Positions 1-10,097 of a DNA stretch of 64,000 bases are shown here, one piece after another; the stretch's first letter is position 1, and each line of letters begins with the position of its first letter. Position numbers and translations under genes: made by a program. Under the pieces are notes generated by a model. The model ran no database searches. It had not been told where the DNA came from and saw only the letters and a program-made list of their open reading frames with translations. This DNA comes from Blumeriella jaapii. Lineage: Eukaryota; Ascomycota; Leotiomycetes; Helotiales; Drepanopezizaceae. The DNA lies in the NCBI GenBank assembly GCA_009599575.1, contig VWND01000076.1:1302001-1366000 (forward strand). The letters are read 5' to 3'.

Positions 1-2260
1 TGGACTCTGGCGAAGGCTCGGCGTCACTCAGGTCGCCATTGACCTCATCTGCCCAACTGCGCAAGTGGAGCTTCTCGCCACCAAAAACTGGGATCTCAAT
101 CTTCTGGTTGGCGAGAGCAGCAAAGGGCTTTCTACCCTCAGGTCGATCATCGTCGTCACCGTTGCTGTCCTCAAGTGGCGGCGTGGTGTTCCAATTAGCT
201 GGGTACGTTGGGGGGCTAGGCTTCATGCCATCAGCCAGCTCTTCGAGATCACCGGAACATGGATCGGTCTCCCACTCGCATCTCAAGCGGCGGTAGTAGC
301 TGGAAGTCTTGAGAAAAGCCCTAGCGCCACCCGCCATGCTGATGCTGGAGAACTGCAGGTGGAGGACGTCCTGCTCGTCGATGAACATCTCGATCAAGCC
401 CTCGGCGCGCCAGCGGTTTCCGCAAGCGAGGTTGTGTTGAAGCGTGCTGAGGGAAAATGATCGCGGGATGTCGCGCACGGCGATGCAGCGAGTGTGTTGA
501 GAGAGAAATTTGGCTGCTCTGAATGGGATCGGGTAGGTAGGGGTCTCAACAAGGGTCACTTCTGCGACCTTGCCGTTCTTGCCGTCTTCGGCACCGAATC
601 TGATTGGGCTCTTCTCTGCATATGCAACATATGCCATCGCTGTGGCTTCATCCTTGAAGACGACTCTGGCCTGAACGGAGTCCGGAGTGATCTTGCCCAT
701 GTTCAAAACACAGGCATTGTAGACATCACCGCCGCGAACTCTGGCCAGAACCTCTCGAACGGCGGTGCCAAGGGGGAGGTTGCTGATATGGACGGTACGG
801 AAGTAGTTGGAATCCGTCTCAGCCGGGACATACTGGACGCCGTACTTGAACAAATCAACTTGGCCAACTCCATGGCCGGCGGAGCGCATGTGGTTCAACA
901 CCGCGGAATTTTTGTCGTCAAAGTTCTCCCACAAGCCACCGTTGCGGTCGAAGCCTTCCTCCTTGAGATAGCCAGGGAGCTCTACCTCGCGGCGATACTC
1001 TCGTGGTCCGGTAGTGCGAGCTCCAAGAGGGGGAGGACGCTGCCAATCGGTTCTGAGCTGTAGCGGCGCGAGAGGTTCGTACGGCTTCACGTTGCTGAAA
1101 TCCGCACCACGGACCGCACCTTCGGAGCTGAAGCCGACCTTCAAGACGCCAGGCTTGGGCATGTTCAGAAACTTAGCATTGGCCTTGGCTGTCTCGGCAA
1201 TCTGCTCATCGATCGTTCGGTCAACATCGAACAAGCTGGACTTGGCGACTTTGGCTGGGGAGGGCAGAGATGAAATGGCAGCGGGGAAGCCATCATTTTG
1301 CGCGAGGACATCTTCTAGGCTGGACATGCCAACATCCGAAACTGGATTGTAGGCTGGCTTGACGAAGGGCGAGTTTGGTCGATCCGGTGTCAAGTTGGCA
1401 TCTTGATCAACAGCCCAGAATCTCATGCCCCCGGAAACAGTCGCATCAAGGACTCGCTTCGCATTTGTGGATCCTTGACGTGGTGTAGAAGGAGGAACGT
1501 GAGAATGGGCGATTCGGAGAGCGTGGTCTAGTTCTTGAGCATCCACTCCAGTTTGGTTGGCGCGGACTTCCGAGAATTTCTGCTTTCTGTCCATGGCTCC
1601 AGGGTCAACAGTTTGCTCTCTAGCACGGCCGCGAACCTCGCTGTGACGCTCTAGCCTTCTAGCATTTTCACGAAGCTCATCATCACGCTCAAGCTCTGCG
1701 ATCCGAGCTCTCAACTTGCGCTCCAATCTGCGGTATCGCCCAATCTCTTCATTCTGTGCGAGGATCTTCGCCTCATGACTCTCTGAGTGTGGAGAAGACT
1801 CGACACTGAAGGTAGCCTGGGGAGCAGAGGCGACGGATGTGCCACGGGTTATGGATTGAATGACGATTCCCATGGTGCTCACGACATTCTCCTTGTCTTG
1901 TACAGCGTGCTTGAGATCGTTTCCAAGAACGGCGTTCTGGATTCTCAGGTTTGCGATTTGTTCTGCCTGAGAGGCATTGGCCTGGCGAAGCCCAGAGAGT
2001 TGTTCTGCTTGAGCGGTGTTGGCTTGTCGCAAGTTGTAGCTATCCTTCTTCAGACATATAACCGAGTCCGAGGTGAACGGTTGGATGTCGGATGGCCCTT
2101 GCTTTCGTTGCCATGCTAGAGGTACTGACGTCTGGCAAGGGAAGCTTGCATTCTGCGTGTTCGTAGGAGAGCCATCTGGAGTAGTCGAAGCGCCAAGCTG
2201 GGACAAATCGACACCTGGAACATGGTGAGGAGTTTGAAGACAGTTTCCCACGGAAGCCAT
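1..2260 (-). CDS. Partial fungal protein with coiled coil and RRM-like segment (3' end off window)
   Basis: One uninterrupted minus-strand frame runs from an ATG at 2258-2260 to the left edge, giving about 753 codons with no stop. The N-terminal ~60 residues are Ser/Thr/Pro-rich. Residues ~75-120 carry short repeats of the form RQANxxQAEQLxxL. A charged coiled coil rich in Arg and Glu follows at roughly residues 150-200. Near residue 480 is a stretch FRTVHISNLPLG, which resembles the first beta strand (RNP2) of an RRM and is followed by a plausible RRM-length segment. The visible C-terminal part is acidic and Pro-rich. This suggests an RNA-binding or post-transcriptional role, but I do not recognise a named orthologue. 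The plus-strand open frames opposite it are shadows. The C-terminus lies outside the window. Confidence 0.72.
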   Translation of the reverse strand, partial: MASVGNCLQTPHHVPGVDLSQLGASTTPDGSPTNTQNASFPCQTSVPLAWQRKQGPSDIQPFTSDSVICLKKDSYNLRQANTAQAEQLSGLRQANASQAEQIANLRIQNAVLGNDLKHAVQDKENVVSTMGIVIQSITRGTSVASAPQATFSVESSPHSESHEAKILAQNEEIGRYRRLERKLRARIAELERDDELRENARRLERHSEVRGRAREQTVDPGAMDRKQKFSEVRANQTGVDAQELDHALRIAHSHVPPSTPRQGSTNAKRVLDATVSGGMRFWAVDQDANLTPDRPNSPFVKPAYNPVSDVGMSSLEDVLAQNDGFPAAISSLPSPAKVAKSSLFDVDRTIDEQIAETAKANAKFLNMPKPGVLKVGFSSEGAVRGADFSNVKPYEPLAPLQLRTDWQRPPPLGARTTGPREYRREVELPGYLKEEGFDRNGGLWENFDDKNSAVLNHMRSAGHGVGQVDLFKYGVQYVPAETDSNYFRTVHISNLPLGTAVREVLARVRGGDVYNACVLNMGKITPDSVQARVVFKDEATAMAYVAYAEKSPIRFGAEDGKNGKVAEVTLVETPTYPIPFRAAKFLSQHTRCIAVRDIPRSFSLSTLQHNLACGNRWRAEGLIEMFIDEQDVLHLQFSSISMAGGARAFLKTSSYYRRLRCEWETDPCSGDLEELADGMKPSPPTYPANWNTTPPLEDSNGDDDDRPEGRKPFAALANQKIEIPVFGGEKLHLRSWADEVNGDLSDAEPSPES

Positions 2261-5015
2261 CGCGCTAGATGCTGGAAACTCGAGATGGCAGTCGATTTTT
2301 TTTTGTGGCGCAAAATTTTGTTTCACTGTGAGTATGTTTCGTAGTCGACTACTGTCCGTAGATAGTGTGTGGTTCAAGGCGATTCGTGAAAGAAGTGGGA
2401 GATGTTCTATGGAGAGACTCAAAGGGGGCTTATGAGCCTCTTTCTGTTGGTGTGTTAATATGTGTTATTCTATGTCGGAGGTGGAAGGTGGGTTACTGCT
2501 GCGAAGGGGTCGGTACTTGGTGAACCTTTGGCAGTCCAGTCAAGTGTTGGTATCGAAGAAGTGGATGGTAGCAGAGTCAAGTAACAAGGCTATGCTAAAT
2601 CGAAGAAGCAAGAGGTGTGAGCCGAGATGATAGATGTAGGTGGTGTGAGGTTGTGAAGAAGGTGGAAGAGGGAGGCTATGAAGAAGGAGGTTGTGAAGAG
2701 GGTGGGAGAGGGAAGTTGTAGAGAAGGTTGAAGAGCCGAAGTGGAAGGAAGGCGGAGTAATATATGAGTTGTGCAAAGCGAAGAAACGCCGCTAGTCCAA
2801 AACCGAGCAAGATATCAAGCCCAAAGAGGCACTCGAGTGGGGAGTAAGTTCCGAATGTAGTGAATTCGATAACTCACCTGTACACGCAAGAGCAAATGAT
2901 AGGAAGACAGTGGATACGAAGCGACTAGCTTCAAGCCCATAAGACAGCAATATCAAAGAAATCAAGAGGTGAGAAAGCGTTTATTCAGTGAATTTGATAA
3001 CAAAAGCAGGTATCAAAGTGCAAGAGGTGAGCTTCTCATCGCGCTAAGCAAATTGAATGCTGCTGTTCAAGCCTCACAGGAAGGAGGTATCACAACTTCG
3101 TATTAATTTCTTATAATAGGCAGTACCATATCCTATACCTCTTTAATCCTGATCTGGAAACAGTAGTACAGATGCGCGGTCGCGCGGAGCAATTTTGCAG
3201 AAGTGAAAAGGCTATTGTAGTCGCAGCATTCTGGAAGTGAACTTCTCTGTGAATTCCACGAACATCCGCACTTTCACTTGGTATAAACAACACACAGTTA
3301 AAGAGTAAAGCATATCCAAATAGCAGCATGCCTATTTAATATACCATATCGATCTGCAGATTAGCGCTCGAGGCCAATAAACACAAAGCCACTCTCTTGC
3401 CTCCATTCCCCTCCATCTCCACTCAACACCCACCTCGACCAAACCATGAGCTCCAACCCCCCAGGTCCTCCCCTTTTGAATGCAACACGTTATTTTGCCC
3501 ACCAAGCAATAAGCATCACCAGCGCCCTCATTCACCCGCCCACCGACCACCGTGTGTACACACCCAGAACACCCCCCTCGCTTTCCCATCCTCTAGCAGA
3601 CGCCACCTCCCAGCTCATCACTCCTCCAGCCCAAACCCACACAGAGAAGAGAGCTCAAGCGGACCCACCCAACCCCCGTCTCGCGGACACACAGCCTAGG
3701 ACAAAGCTCCCTCTCTCGAGCGCCTTACAGTATGTACTGCGAACCGCGTCTGCCTGCTGCGCGCCAAACTCAGCAGGTAGATCGATCCATCCAACAGTCC
3801 AGCTCTGAGAGAGAGGCAGCAGAGCGCGGACGGAGAAGAGAGAGAGAGAGCATGGCCACATCAACCAAGGCGCGCGCGCGCACTCCCGCTATAACAAACC
3901 CCGACTACAGCACAGCACAGCACAGAACCCACAGACAGCGGGAGCCGTCCTGGAAGTCCTCGGTGTGCAGGGAGGCGTCTACTCGAGCGCTCTTCTCCGG
4001 CAGAGCGCGAGCTTGTAGTGTTGCAAAGAGCGTGAGAATACCTCAAGCTGCTGTACAGTACCGCAAGCTACTGCTACTGCTACTGCTACCACTCCAGAAC
4101 CCATCCATCCATCCATCCATGCATCTGTTACATCTGTACACAAACATCTATACACGTAAATCCCTTTAACATATTATTGAACTTTTTTGAACTTTTTTGT
4201 TCTTTTATTTTTTTTTGGATACAGTACGACGACACACGTTCCCACCCCTCCTCCACACCGGGGCAAGAAAGGAGAAATCAAGAAAGGAAACCCCCCCACC
4301 CCCACCCAAAAAAAAAAAAAAAAAAAAGAGGGAAAGGAGAAAAACAAAGTAAAAAGAAAAAGAAAAAAGAGGGGGGAAAAAAGGGGAAAGAACGATAAAA
4401 GGAAAGAAAGAAAATAAAGAAGAAACGAGAAAAGGAAGTCCTGGTTGAAGTTACAATATTGTCGAGTACGCTCGGGAGAAGAGCTTGGGTTATTATTATT
4501 AGGAAATTGTCAATGTCAATAGCCATGGAGTAGGGCAGACCAGACCATACCAGACCAGGGGGGGGCAGGTCAGTTGGCACTACATACATACATTAAATAT
4601 AGGTAGGTACATAACACTGCGCGCAACTCGCAGTGACAGCGAGGACCATGGAAACGAAAGAGAAAAGAAGAGTAGGAATGAATGGGCATGGTCGATTAAA
4701 CGAAATTATTACTATCGTATGGTGTGTTGTGTGTGGGAAGTTTTTTCCGCAGATCAGATAGATCATGGCACCAAAAAAGCCATCACATCGTGCACGCGCT
4801 TTGCCAGCTACAGCTACACCTACAGCCCGCCGGCCAGACAAGAACGCTTCGATCTATACCATTCATTCATGCCCTTGGCCAGATTTCAAAATTGCCAGAA
4901 ACGTCGCCCTCGCCCTTCCATCGAACGCCAAGCGCCTTTAACCCATAAGCCCTCGCCCAAGTTGATGCCGCAGGTCCGGCTCTTCCCCCCCTTAATCCAG
5001 AAGGAAGTGTCACGT
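2261..5015. other. Intergenic: purine-rich and low-complexity DNA, no supported gene
   Basis: The stretch contains an imperfect GAAGAAGG/GTGAAGAGG polypurine segment at about 2540-2760. An (ATCC)n tract lies near 4105-4125, and homopolymer A with AAG-rich DNA at 4310-4420. A plus-strand open frame at 3446-3808 begins with a plausible peptide (MSSNPPGPPLLNATRYF) after an acceptable start context. It then turns into Pro/Ser/His low complexity, so I do not call it a gene. Confidence 0.6.
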
Positions 5016-5795
5016 TCAAGTCATGGTTCTCCCAGAGTACTCCTTGCCATAGCCGCTCAAGCTGCTCGGCGAGACGGAATGGACATCGTTGCTGTAGCCT
5101 CCCGTTGCGCCCTGCATCTGGTGCGGTCCCCAGGCCACGGGGGGCCTCATCTCGAGCTCACGCTCCTTCTTGCGGATGTATCGGCGGCGAAGGAGGCAGG
5201 CGCCGATCCAGCCGCCGACGATGGCGACAAAGATGATAACGATCATGATAACCCATTTGTAATGCGAGTCCAGCCTGGAACTTGGTCAGTACGTGTCGAA
5301 CACCAGGAGAGTAAGGAGAGAATGGATCTCGTACCAAGTCTTGTTATTGGTAATCGGGGACGAGGCAGCCCCAGCCCCAGCCACCGTCGTAGTCGTGCTC
5401 GAGGGCGTCGCACCGGCGGGGGCGGCCGTGGGCGCCGGCGCATTCGGAGCAGGGCTCGGAGTAGTGGCCGCAGCACCACAAAGGCCGCTGTACCAGGTCT
5501 TGATGGCCGTCAGGTCCGCGGCCGCAGTACAGCTCGCGCACACTGCAGCGACGCCTCCGGTATTCTGGACCTGAGTGAACACCGTGAGGCGCGCGTCACG
5601 ACAGAAGCAGTCATTGTCGACGGCTGGCTTGGCGGGAGGAGCGCAGCCTCCTTGGACGTCCCAGAGAGGACCACATGTTGCAGCGCACGCTGGCAGAGTT
5701 GCAAAGGGTACGATGGCTCCGTTGGGTGTCTGGGCCGCGGCAGAGGATATGATAGCGAGGAAGGACAGAAAACTGGCCGTGAGTGATTGACGCAT
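5016..5795 (-). CDS. CFEM-like cysteine-rich surface protein with C-terminal membrane anchor
   Basis: The model is complement(join(5016..5274,5335..5795)), 239 residues. The 60-nt intron has donor GTACGA, a perfect TACTGAC branch site and acceptor CCAG. A signal peptide (MRQSLTASFLSFLAIISSAAA) precedes eight cysteines spaced C-3-C-9-C-11-C-1-C-20-C-2-C-16-C, with Asp just before the CxC (DCFC). That is the CFEM arrangement, although I could not run a profile search. A Ser/Thr/Pro/Ala-rich stalk of about 45 residues follows. Then comes one membrane segment (IMIVIIFVAIVGGWIGACLL, about residues 163-182), an RRRYIRKK stop-transfer cluster and a ~55-residue cytosolic tail. Known CFEM proteins act in haem uptake, cell-wall sensing or as effectors. 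A bitopic form with a cytosolic tail suggests a plasma-membrane sensor or receptor, which is inference. Start chosen because it leads directly into the signal peptide. Confidence 0.8.
5275..5334 (-). other. Intron of the CFEM-like gene
   Basis: GTACGA donor, TACTGAC branch point and CCAG acceptor on the minus strand. Removing it joins the stalk frame to the transmembrane frame through a split Trp codon. Confidence 0.85.
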
Positions 5796-7154
5796 CGTAA
5801 GGGAGAACAGCTTTCGCTGGTTTGGTTCGAGGTTAAGGAGATGTGCTGGGTGTCGTCTTGTCACAGATACGCGTTGATCCCAACAGTATCTTGCCGTGCC
5901 GTCTTTATCTTCCACTGCCTGAACTGGGTTCGTTTCGAATTCTCGGTTTCTCGCCGGCTTCCTTTCTGCCTGGTGCCTTTGGACCAATCCTCCGATCCTC
6001 AAGCTCTGATCGTCGTCCTGGAGTAAGCGGATTGCGTCCTCGCGTGTCCTGATGAATCCCTCTCAGGTCATCCGAACTATTTCCGGACCTCGCGAAGAAA
6101 TCCCGTATCGACAAAAGCCGGATTTGCTGTTCTGTTTCACCCGACGGGTCGAGAGAATGGTTGAGGGTTCTAAGATGGAGCAGATTCGGTGTTCAAAAAC
6201 AAGTCGCCAGATTTTCATGCGTGTTTCGTGTTCCGACCAGGGAAGCCTTTCTCCTCGTACTCCACTTTCTCCCGCGCGGCACCGATAGACTTTCCGGCCT
6301 TGCTTCTTTCTGCTTTTTCGACGTGCGTGTTGCGCAGACCAGACGAGGAAGCAATCGTACGGATGGACACGGTAGACAAAATGAGTGTGAAGTCCTCGAA
6401 GATGAAGAGAATTGGACGCGACAGGTCAGCTGTCGTGAGGAATGGATGAGCTGAAGGAAGGGATGGGAAGGGAAGGGAAGGGATGGGGTGGGATGCGAAG
6501 ATGCGAAAGATTGGGAGGAAAAGAAATGTCCGACCATACGAGCCGCGCTAAGAAGGGTCTGACGTCTCCACAGCCGGCTAGACCTATACAGGGTAGCGGC
6601 GTAAGGCTTAAACCATACAGCATCGTACGGTATAAATGGTCCAGTGCTGTATATCGTGTACTGTAATATATACAGTACATGACTGTTACCGTAGGATGCC
6701 GATTCACGATTGTCAAACAACCTCCACTCGTGAATTGTGAAATATCATGATAACACACTTATAGTATAGTACAGTGCGATGCTCTCGCAGCCAGGGTCCA
6801 AATGTCAGTCCATTAGCACTTGCATCGTGCATTTCACTTAGGGCTCCGTGCCGCTGTTCATGCACGCCACCGACAACAGTCCGTCGGGATGGTCTACGGG
6901 CTAAGTAACGGGATCCTTCCAAGTTCGCGTGGTAGAGCAGTCAGTCAGTAGTGCAGATGTGAGTTGTTTCGGATCACCTCGTCCCAACCAAACCAAAACA
7001 ATCACTCATTGCTTGAAACGAAAGAGCGTGATCGCCCACAGCGATCGATGATCACGTGGAGGGGCTTGAGGAAATGAGCGGCGGGCGGGCGATTTGTTGT
7101 TTACGCTCCTCGCTTGTGCGGACGGCGGAGTGAAGATGCGTGCGTCACATGCTG
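5796..7154. other. Gene-free region
   Basis: No open frame here has recognisable content. A (GGGAA)n-like tract lies at 6465-6490, and scattered TACTGTA/TACAGTA motifs occur at 6656-6680 and 6770. A divergent promoter for the CFEM-like gene should lie in its first few hundred bases. Confidence 0.5.
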
Positions 7155-7167
7155 GCATGGGCTTGCC
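7155..7167 (+). repeat. Left target-site duplication of the LINE fragment
   Basis: GCATGGGCTTGCC, repeated exactly at 7335-7347 immediately after the (ATC)n tail. Confidence 0.82.
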
Positions 7168-7334
7168 TGTAGGGGAAGAGAAATAGGGCCAAACATTTCT
7201 TTTATATAACTGCTTTCCCGAGGGTCTCTTGTATAAAAAAAAACCCCAGCTTAGCACGTCCTATGCCCTTCGGGAGGCTGAGGTGGCTTTGCCTCTCCTG
7301 ACGTTAAACAAAATCATCATCATCATCATCATCA
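7168..7334 (+). mobile_element. 5'-truncated LINE 3' end with 13-bp target-site duplication
   Basis: A 167-bp fragment in plus orientation ends in GACGTTAAAC plus an (ATC)n tail. It aligns by eye with the 3' end of the minus-strand LINE relic at 59676-61720: the shared block TTTCTTTTATATAACTGCTT, then CCCCAGCTTA(G/A)CACGTC, then the GGAGGCTGAGG/TTGAGG segment and the GACGTTAAAC-(ATC)n tail. The 13-mer GCATGGGCTTGCC flanks it on both sides (7155-7167 and 7335-7347), which is a target-site duplication. It is a dead-on-arrival insertion with no coding capacity. Confidence 0.82.
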
Positions 7335-7347
7335 GCATGGGCTTGCC
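7335..7347 (+). repeat. Right target-site duplication of the LINE fragment
   Basis: Exact copy of the 13-mer at 7155-7167, abutting the (ATC)n tail of the truncated LINE. Confidence 0.82.
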
Positions 7348-7539
7348 GTGAGTGCCAGCTCGCCCAATCTAATCTAGCCTTGACCTGCAAATCCCAACAA
7401 CGGAGTCTTCTAAGGGGAGACGAGGGCGCAGTTGGCCGACTGACGGAAATTGACTGTCTCAACGAGATCGATCGTCATCGAACCAGATCCGGTGAAATGG
7501 GCCGGGAAGTCGGGTACGGATCCGTTACCTAGGCTTGAG

Positions 7540-8260
7540 ATGGCCGTTTCCTACGCACTTCTTCGAGAGATCTGCGGGAGGAGAACCGCAAGATGTCACA
7601 CGTCAAGACGGGTGTGCACGACGACTACAAGGCGATTCTGGACAACGACCAGGTGAGACTGGGATCAAGTGAGGCACGTAAGCGCATACCAAGGAAACGC
7701 ATCGATTGAATTCAGGCGAGGTTTCTTCAGGCCTCAGAGATAGCATGCCAGCTTCTCAAAACCCCAAGCTGGCGTAAATGTCCTATGTTGACAAGACCTC
7801 GGGAGCCCAAAGCTCGCTGCAGGGGTGGAGTTCAACCCGGGTCATCCTGAGCCATCCGAGCGTGGTGCTGGTGTTTGAGTGGACTGTGATTCTGTCTAGG
7901 CTTGGACGGCGAGGATCCTAGAATCCAATTCGGAAGGCGTGGATACATGGGGTTTGCCGTCCCACTGATACTTGTCTATATCGGTGTATGCATCAACCAG
8001 ATTTCCAGAGCAGATGGTCCCGACTCTTTTTGCTGCGACGGTTGTATCGTACCAATACTGAGCTTTCAGGTTGTTCCGCATTTCTTGCCATGTCTTGGAG
8101 CCCGCCCATGACAGTAGACAAGCCACATCCGCGCTATCTGGTAGGGTGCGGGATTCTTGGCAATCCACTGACTGATCGCGTCGATGTTTGTGGGATGTTT
8201 GTGGAATGTTTGTGGAAGGTCTTCGAAGAGTATGTACACAGAGAGTAGTTGATGTGAGTG
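7540..8260. pseudogene. Possible gene relics on both strands
   Basis: On the plus strand, 7556-7652 reads as a protein-like stretch (MSHVKTGVHDDYKAILDNDQ) ending at a GTGAGA donor. An acceptor at about 7714 (ATTCAG) continues with ARFLQASEIACQLL, after which the frame decays. On the minus strand, 8168-7896 reads as KTWQEMRNNLKAQYWYDTTV.. and VGTICSGNLVDAYTDIDKYQ, ending at a stop at 7896. An upstream segment in another frame (AISQWIAKNPAPYQIARMW) sits at about 8190-8130. These look like eroded exons of unrecognised proteins, but chance cannot be excluded and no complete model can be built. Confidence 0.25.
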
Positions 8261-8389
8261 AAGGGGAGCAGTGGACTAAAGTGTAAAAGAGCAGTCGACG
8301 TGAATGCAGAAAAGAGAGTCAAGGTGAATGTAAGAGAGTAGTCGAAGTGGATGTAAGAGACAAGTCGGAGTAGGTAGGTGCAGAAGTGT

Positions 8390-8520
8390 GATCGAAGAAG
8401 GTGATCGAAGAAGGTGATCGAAGAAGGTGATCGAAGAAGGTGATCGAAGAAGGTGATCGAAGAAGGTGATCGAAGAAGGTGATCGAAAGAAGGTGATCGA
8501 AGAAGGTGATCGAAAAAGGT
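8390..8520 (+). repeat. 13-bp minisatellite (GATCGAAGAAGGT)x10
   Basis: Ten head-to-tail copies, nine of 13 bp and one of 14 bp with an extra A. The last copy carries one substitution (GAAAAAGG). It sits in a purine-rich stretch (8270-8590) with further GTCGAAGTGGATGTAAGAG-like degenerate units. There are no spacers, so it is not a CRISPR array. Confidence 0.95.
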
Positions 8521-10097
8521 GTAGAGCAGTAGAGTGGAAGCAGGAGAATGATAGAAATGTAGATCGAAAAGCTGATCGAAACAAGAGCTCTCTTTAAATA
8601 CCTAATACAACGGGTACCCACCTAGCGCTAAAGCACTAGCGTATGACTCGATCTTACCGGAGTGAATCCAAAGGCAGGAGGAGCGCAGGGTCCAAAAACA
8701 ACTCGAAAGGTGAATGGCAGGACACCCGATTGGGAAAATTCACTTTCCCAGCTAGAACTTTAGAGAGATACAGAAGATTTTTCATTACAGCCGACTTCAG
8801 CTCATACAGAATGTAATCGTGATCAAGCATACTTGACACAAGGTGGCTGAAGTATTGCAGCAAGAGAAAAGGAAGGGAAAACGTGACTTGAGGATTTGAA
8901 TGCACGTACAGTAGCAAAGCAGAAAAAGAGCACTGGTGATGTACAGTAGGTAGGTACCTACGTACAGTACGTACCTATACCAAAGCCAGATACAAGACTC
9001 GAATGCTACATACGAAAATTGAACTCAATAAGCAGATGTTTTGCGCCCAGAAAGGGGCAATTAATCTTTCTATTCAAGAGCGGATACTAGTAAACATTTA
9101 GTCCATGCTGTCAATCAGCCAGCACAAGAGAGACGCTTGGCCTTTAAATGCCAACCCTTTTTCTTTTCTGGTGTACGAGACCTGCACCTGAGCTATGAGA
9201 ATGACAGACAGAGCAAGCGCACCTTGACGTTGACCATCATAGCGTCTATACAAACAGGAGACCGTCCGCAAGCTCCCATCCAACCAGCTACCCACCTACC
9301 TACAAATATTGTATGCTCCATCCTGCAACGCTTGGTATCGTTTCATTTCCCCAGCCGCAAAGAAAGATATGCGTGAGGCAACCTCTTCGACCCGAGGCCA
9401 CGCGAATCTCAAGCCTCTCGTCCTTCTCTCTCATCGCCATCCCCTCTCCCTTCCCACCCATCCTAAAAACCTCCGACAAAATTAGCCACAATCACAGTCA
9501 AACCAAACCCGATCAAATCCTCCCTCCCTCCCTCCCAGGCTCCTCCCCAAAATCACACATATCAGAAACCCATTTTCTCTAAGCACCGCTAGACACGCGC
9601 CCCCACGAAAGGAACCGCTGCATGTGGCGATGCCAGCACGGTCCTGAAGGGGGGGACGGCGGGCCTGGCCTTTTCCGGCTCTTCCTAAAGATTTGTTGTG
9701 GGTGATCTCATCATTGATTTTTGGTGTGGCGGTGGTGCACGGCTCTGAGGGCAGAGCAGAGCAGGGCAGAGCAGAGCAGAGCAGAGCAGAGAATCACGAA
9801 AAGAGAGGAAGGAAGAGGAAAAGAGAGAAGATGCTTACATGCTCAGCCGAGGCGTCGCGATACCAGATGGGATATGAAGGGATGGGATGGGCGTTGTTGA
9901 TGTCGTTCACTTGTTCTTTCGCGGAAGAAAAAAAAGAAAGAAAAAAAAAACCCCCTCAGAAAAACGCATGTGAGGCTCTCGGCTTAGCTTCCTCCCCCAG
10001 CAGCCGCTAAAGTAGTCCCTCCCAGTACCACCACCAGCACCACCACCAGCACCCACTTCCTCCTCTCTCTACATACCTACCTACCTTACCGGAACAC
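8521..10097. other. Gene-free region
   Basis: No supported gene. TACAGTA/TACGTAC/TAGGTACC motifs cluster at 8940-8980. A (GCAGA)n tract (AGAGCAGAGCAGAGCAG) lies at 9748-9795, and CCTACCTA runs at 9290-9300 and 10070-10085. Confidence 0.5.

Noticed and set aside
65..2119. Plus-strand frames opposite the first gene
   Set aside because: They mirror a single continuous minus-strand frame with clear protein features.
3397..3808. Pro/Ser/His-rich plus-strand frames as a gene
   Set aside because: The first 25 residues look plausible, but the rest is low complexity with no splice structure or domain.
8390..8520. CRISPR-like direct repeats
   Set aside because: 13-bp units are contiguous with no spacers, in a eukaryotic genome: a minisatellite.
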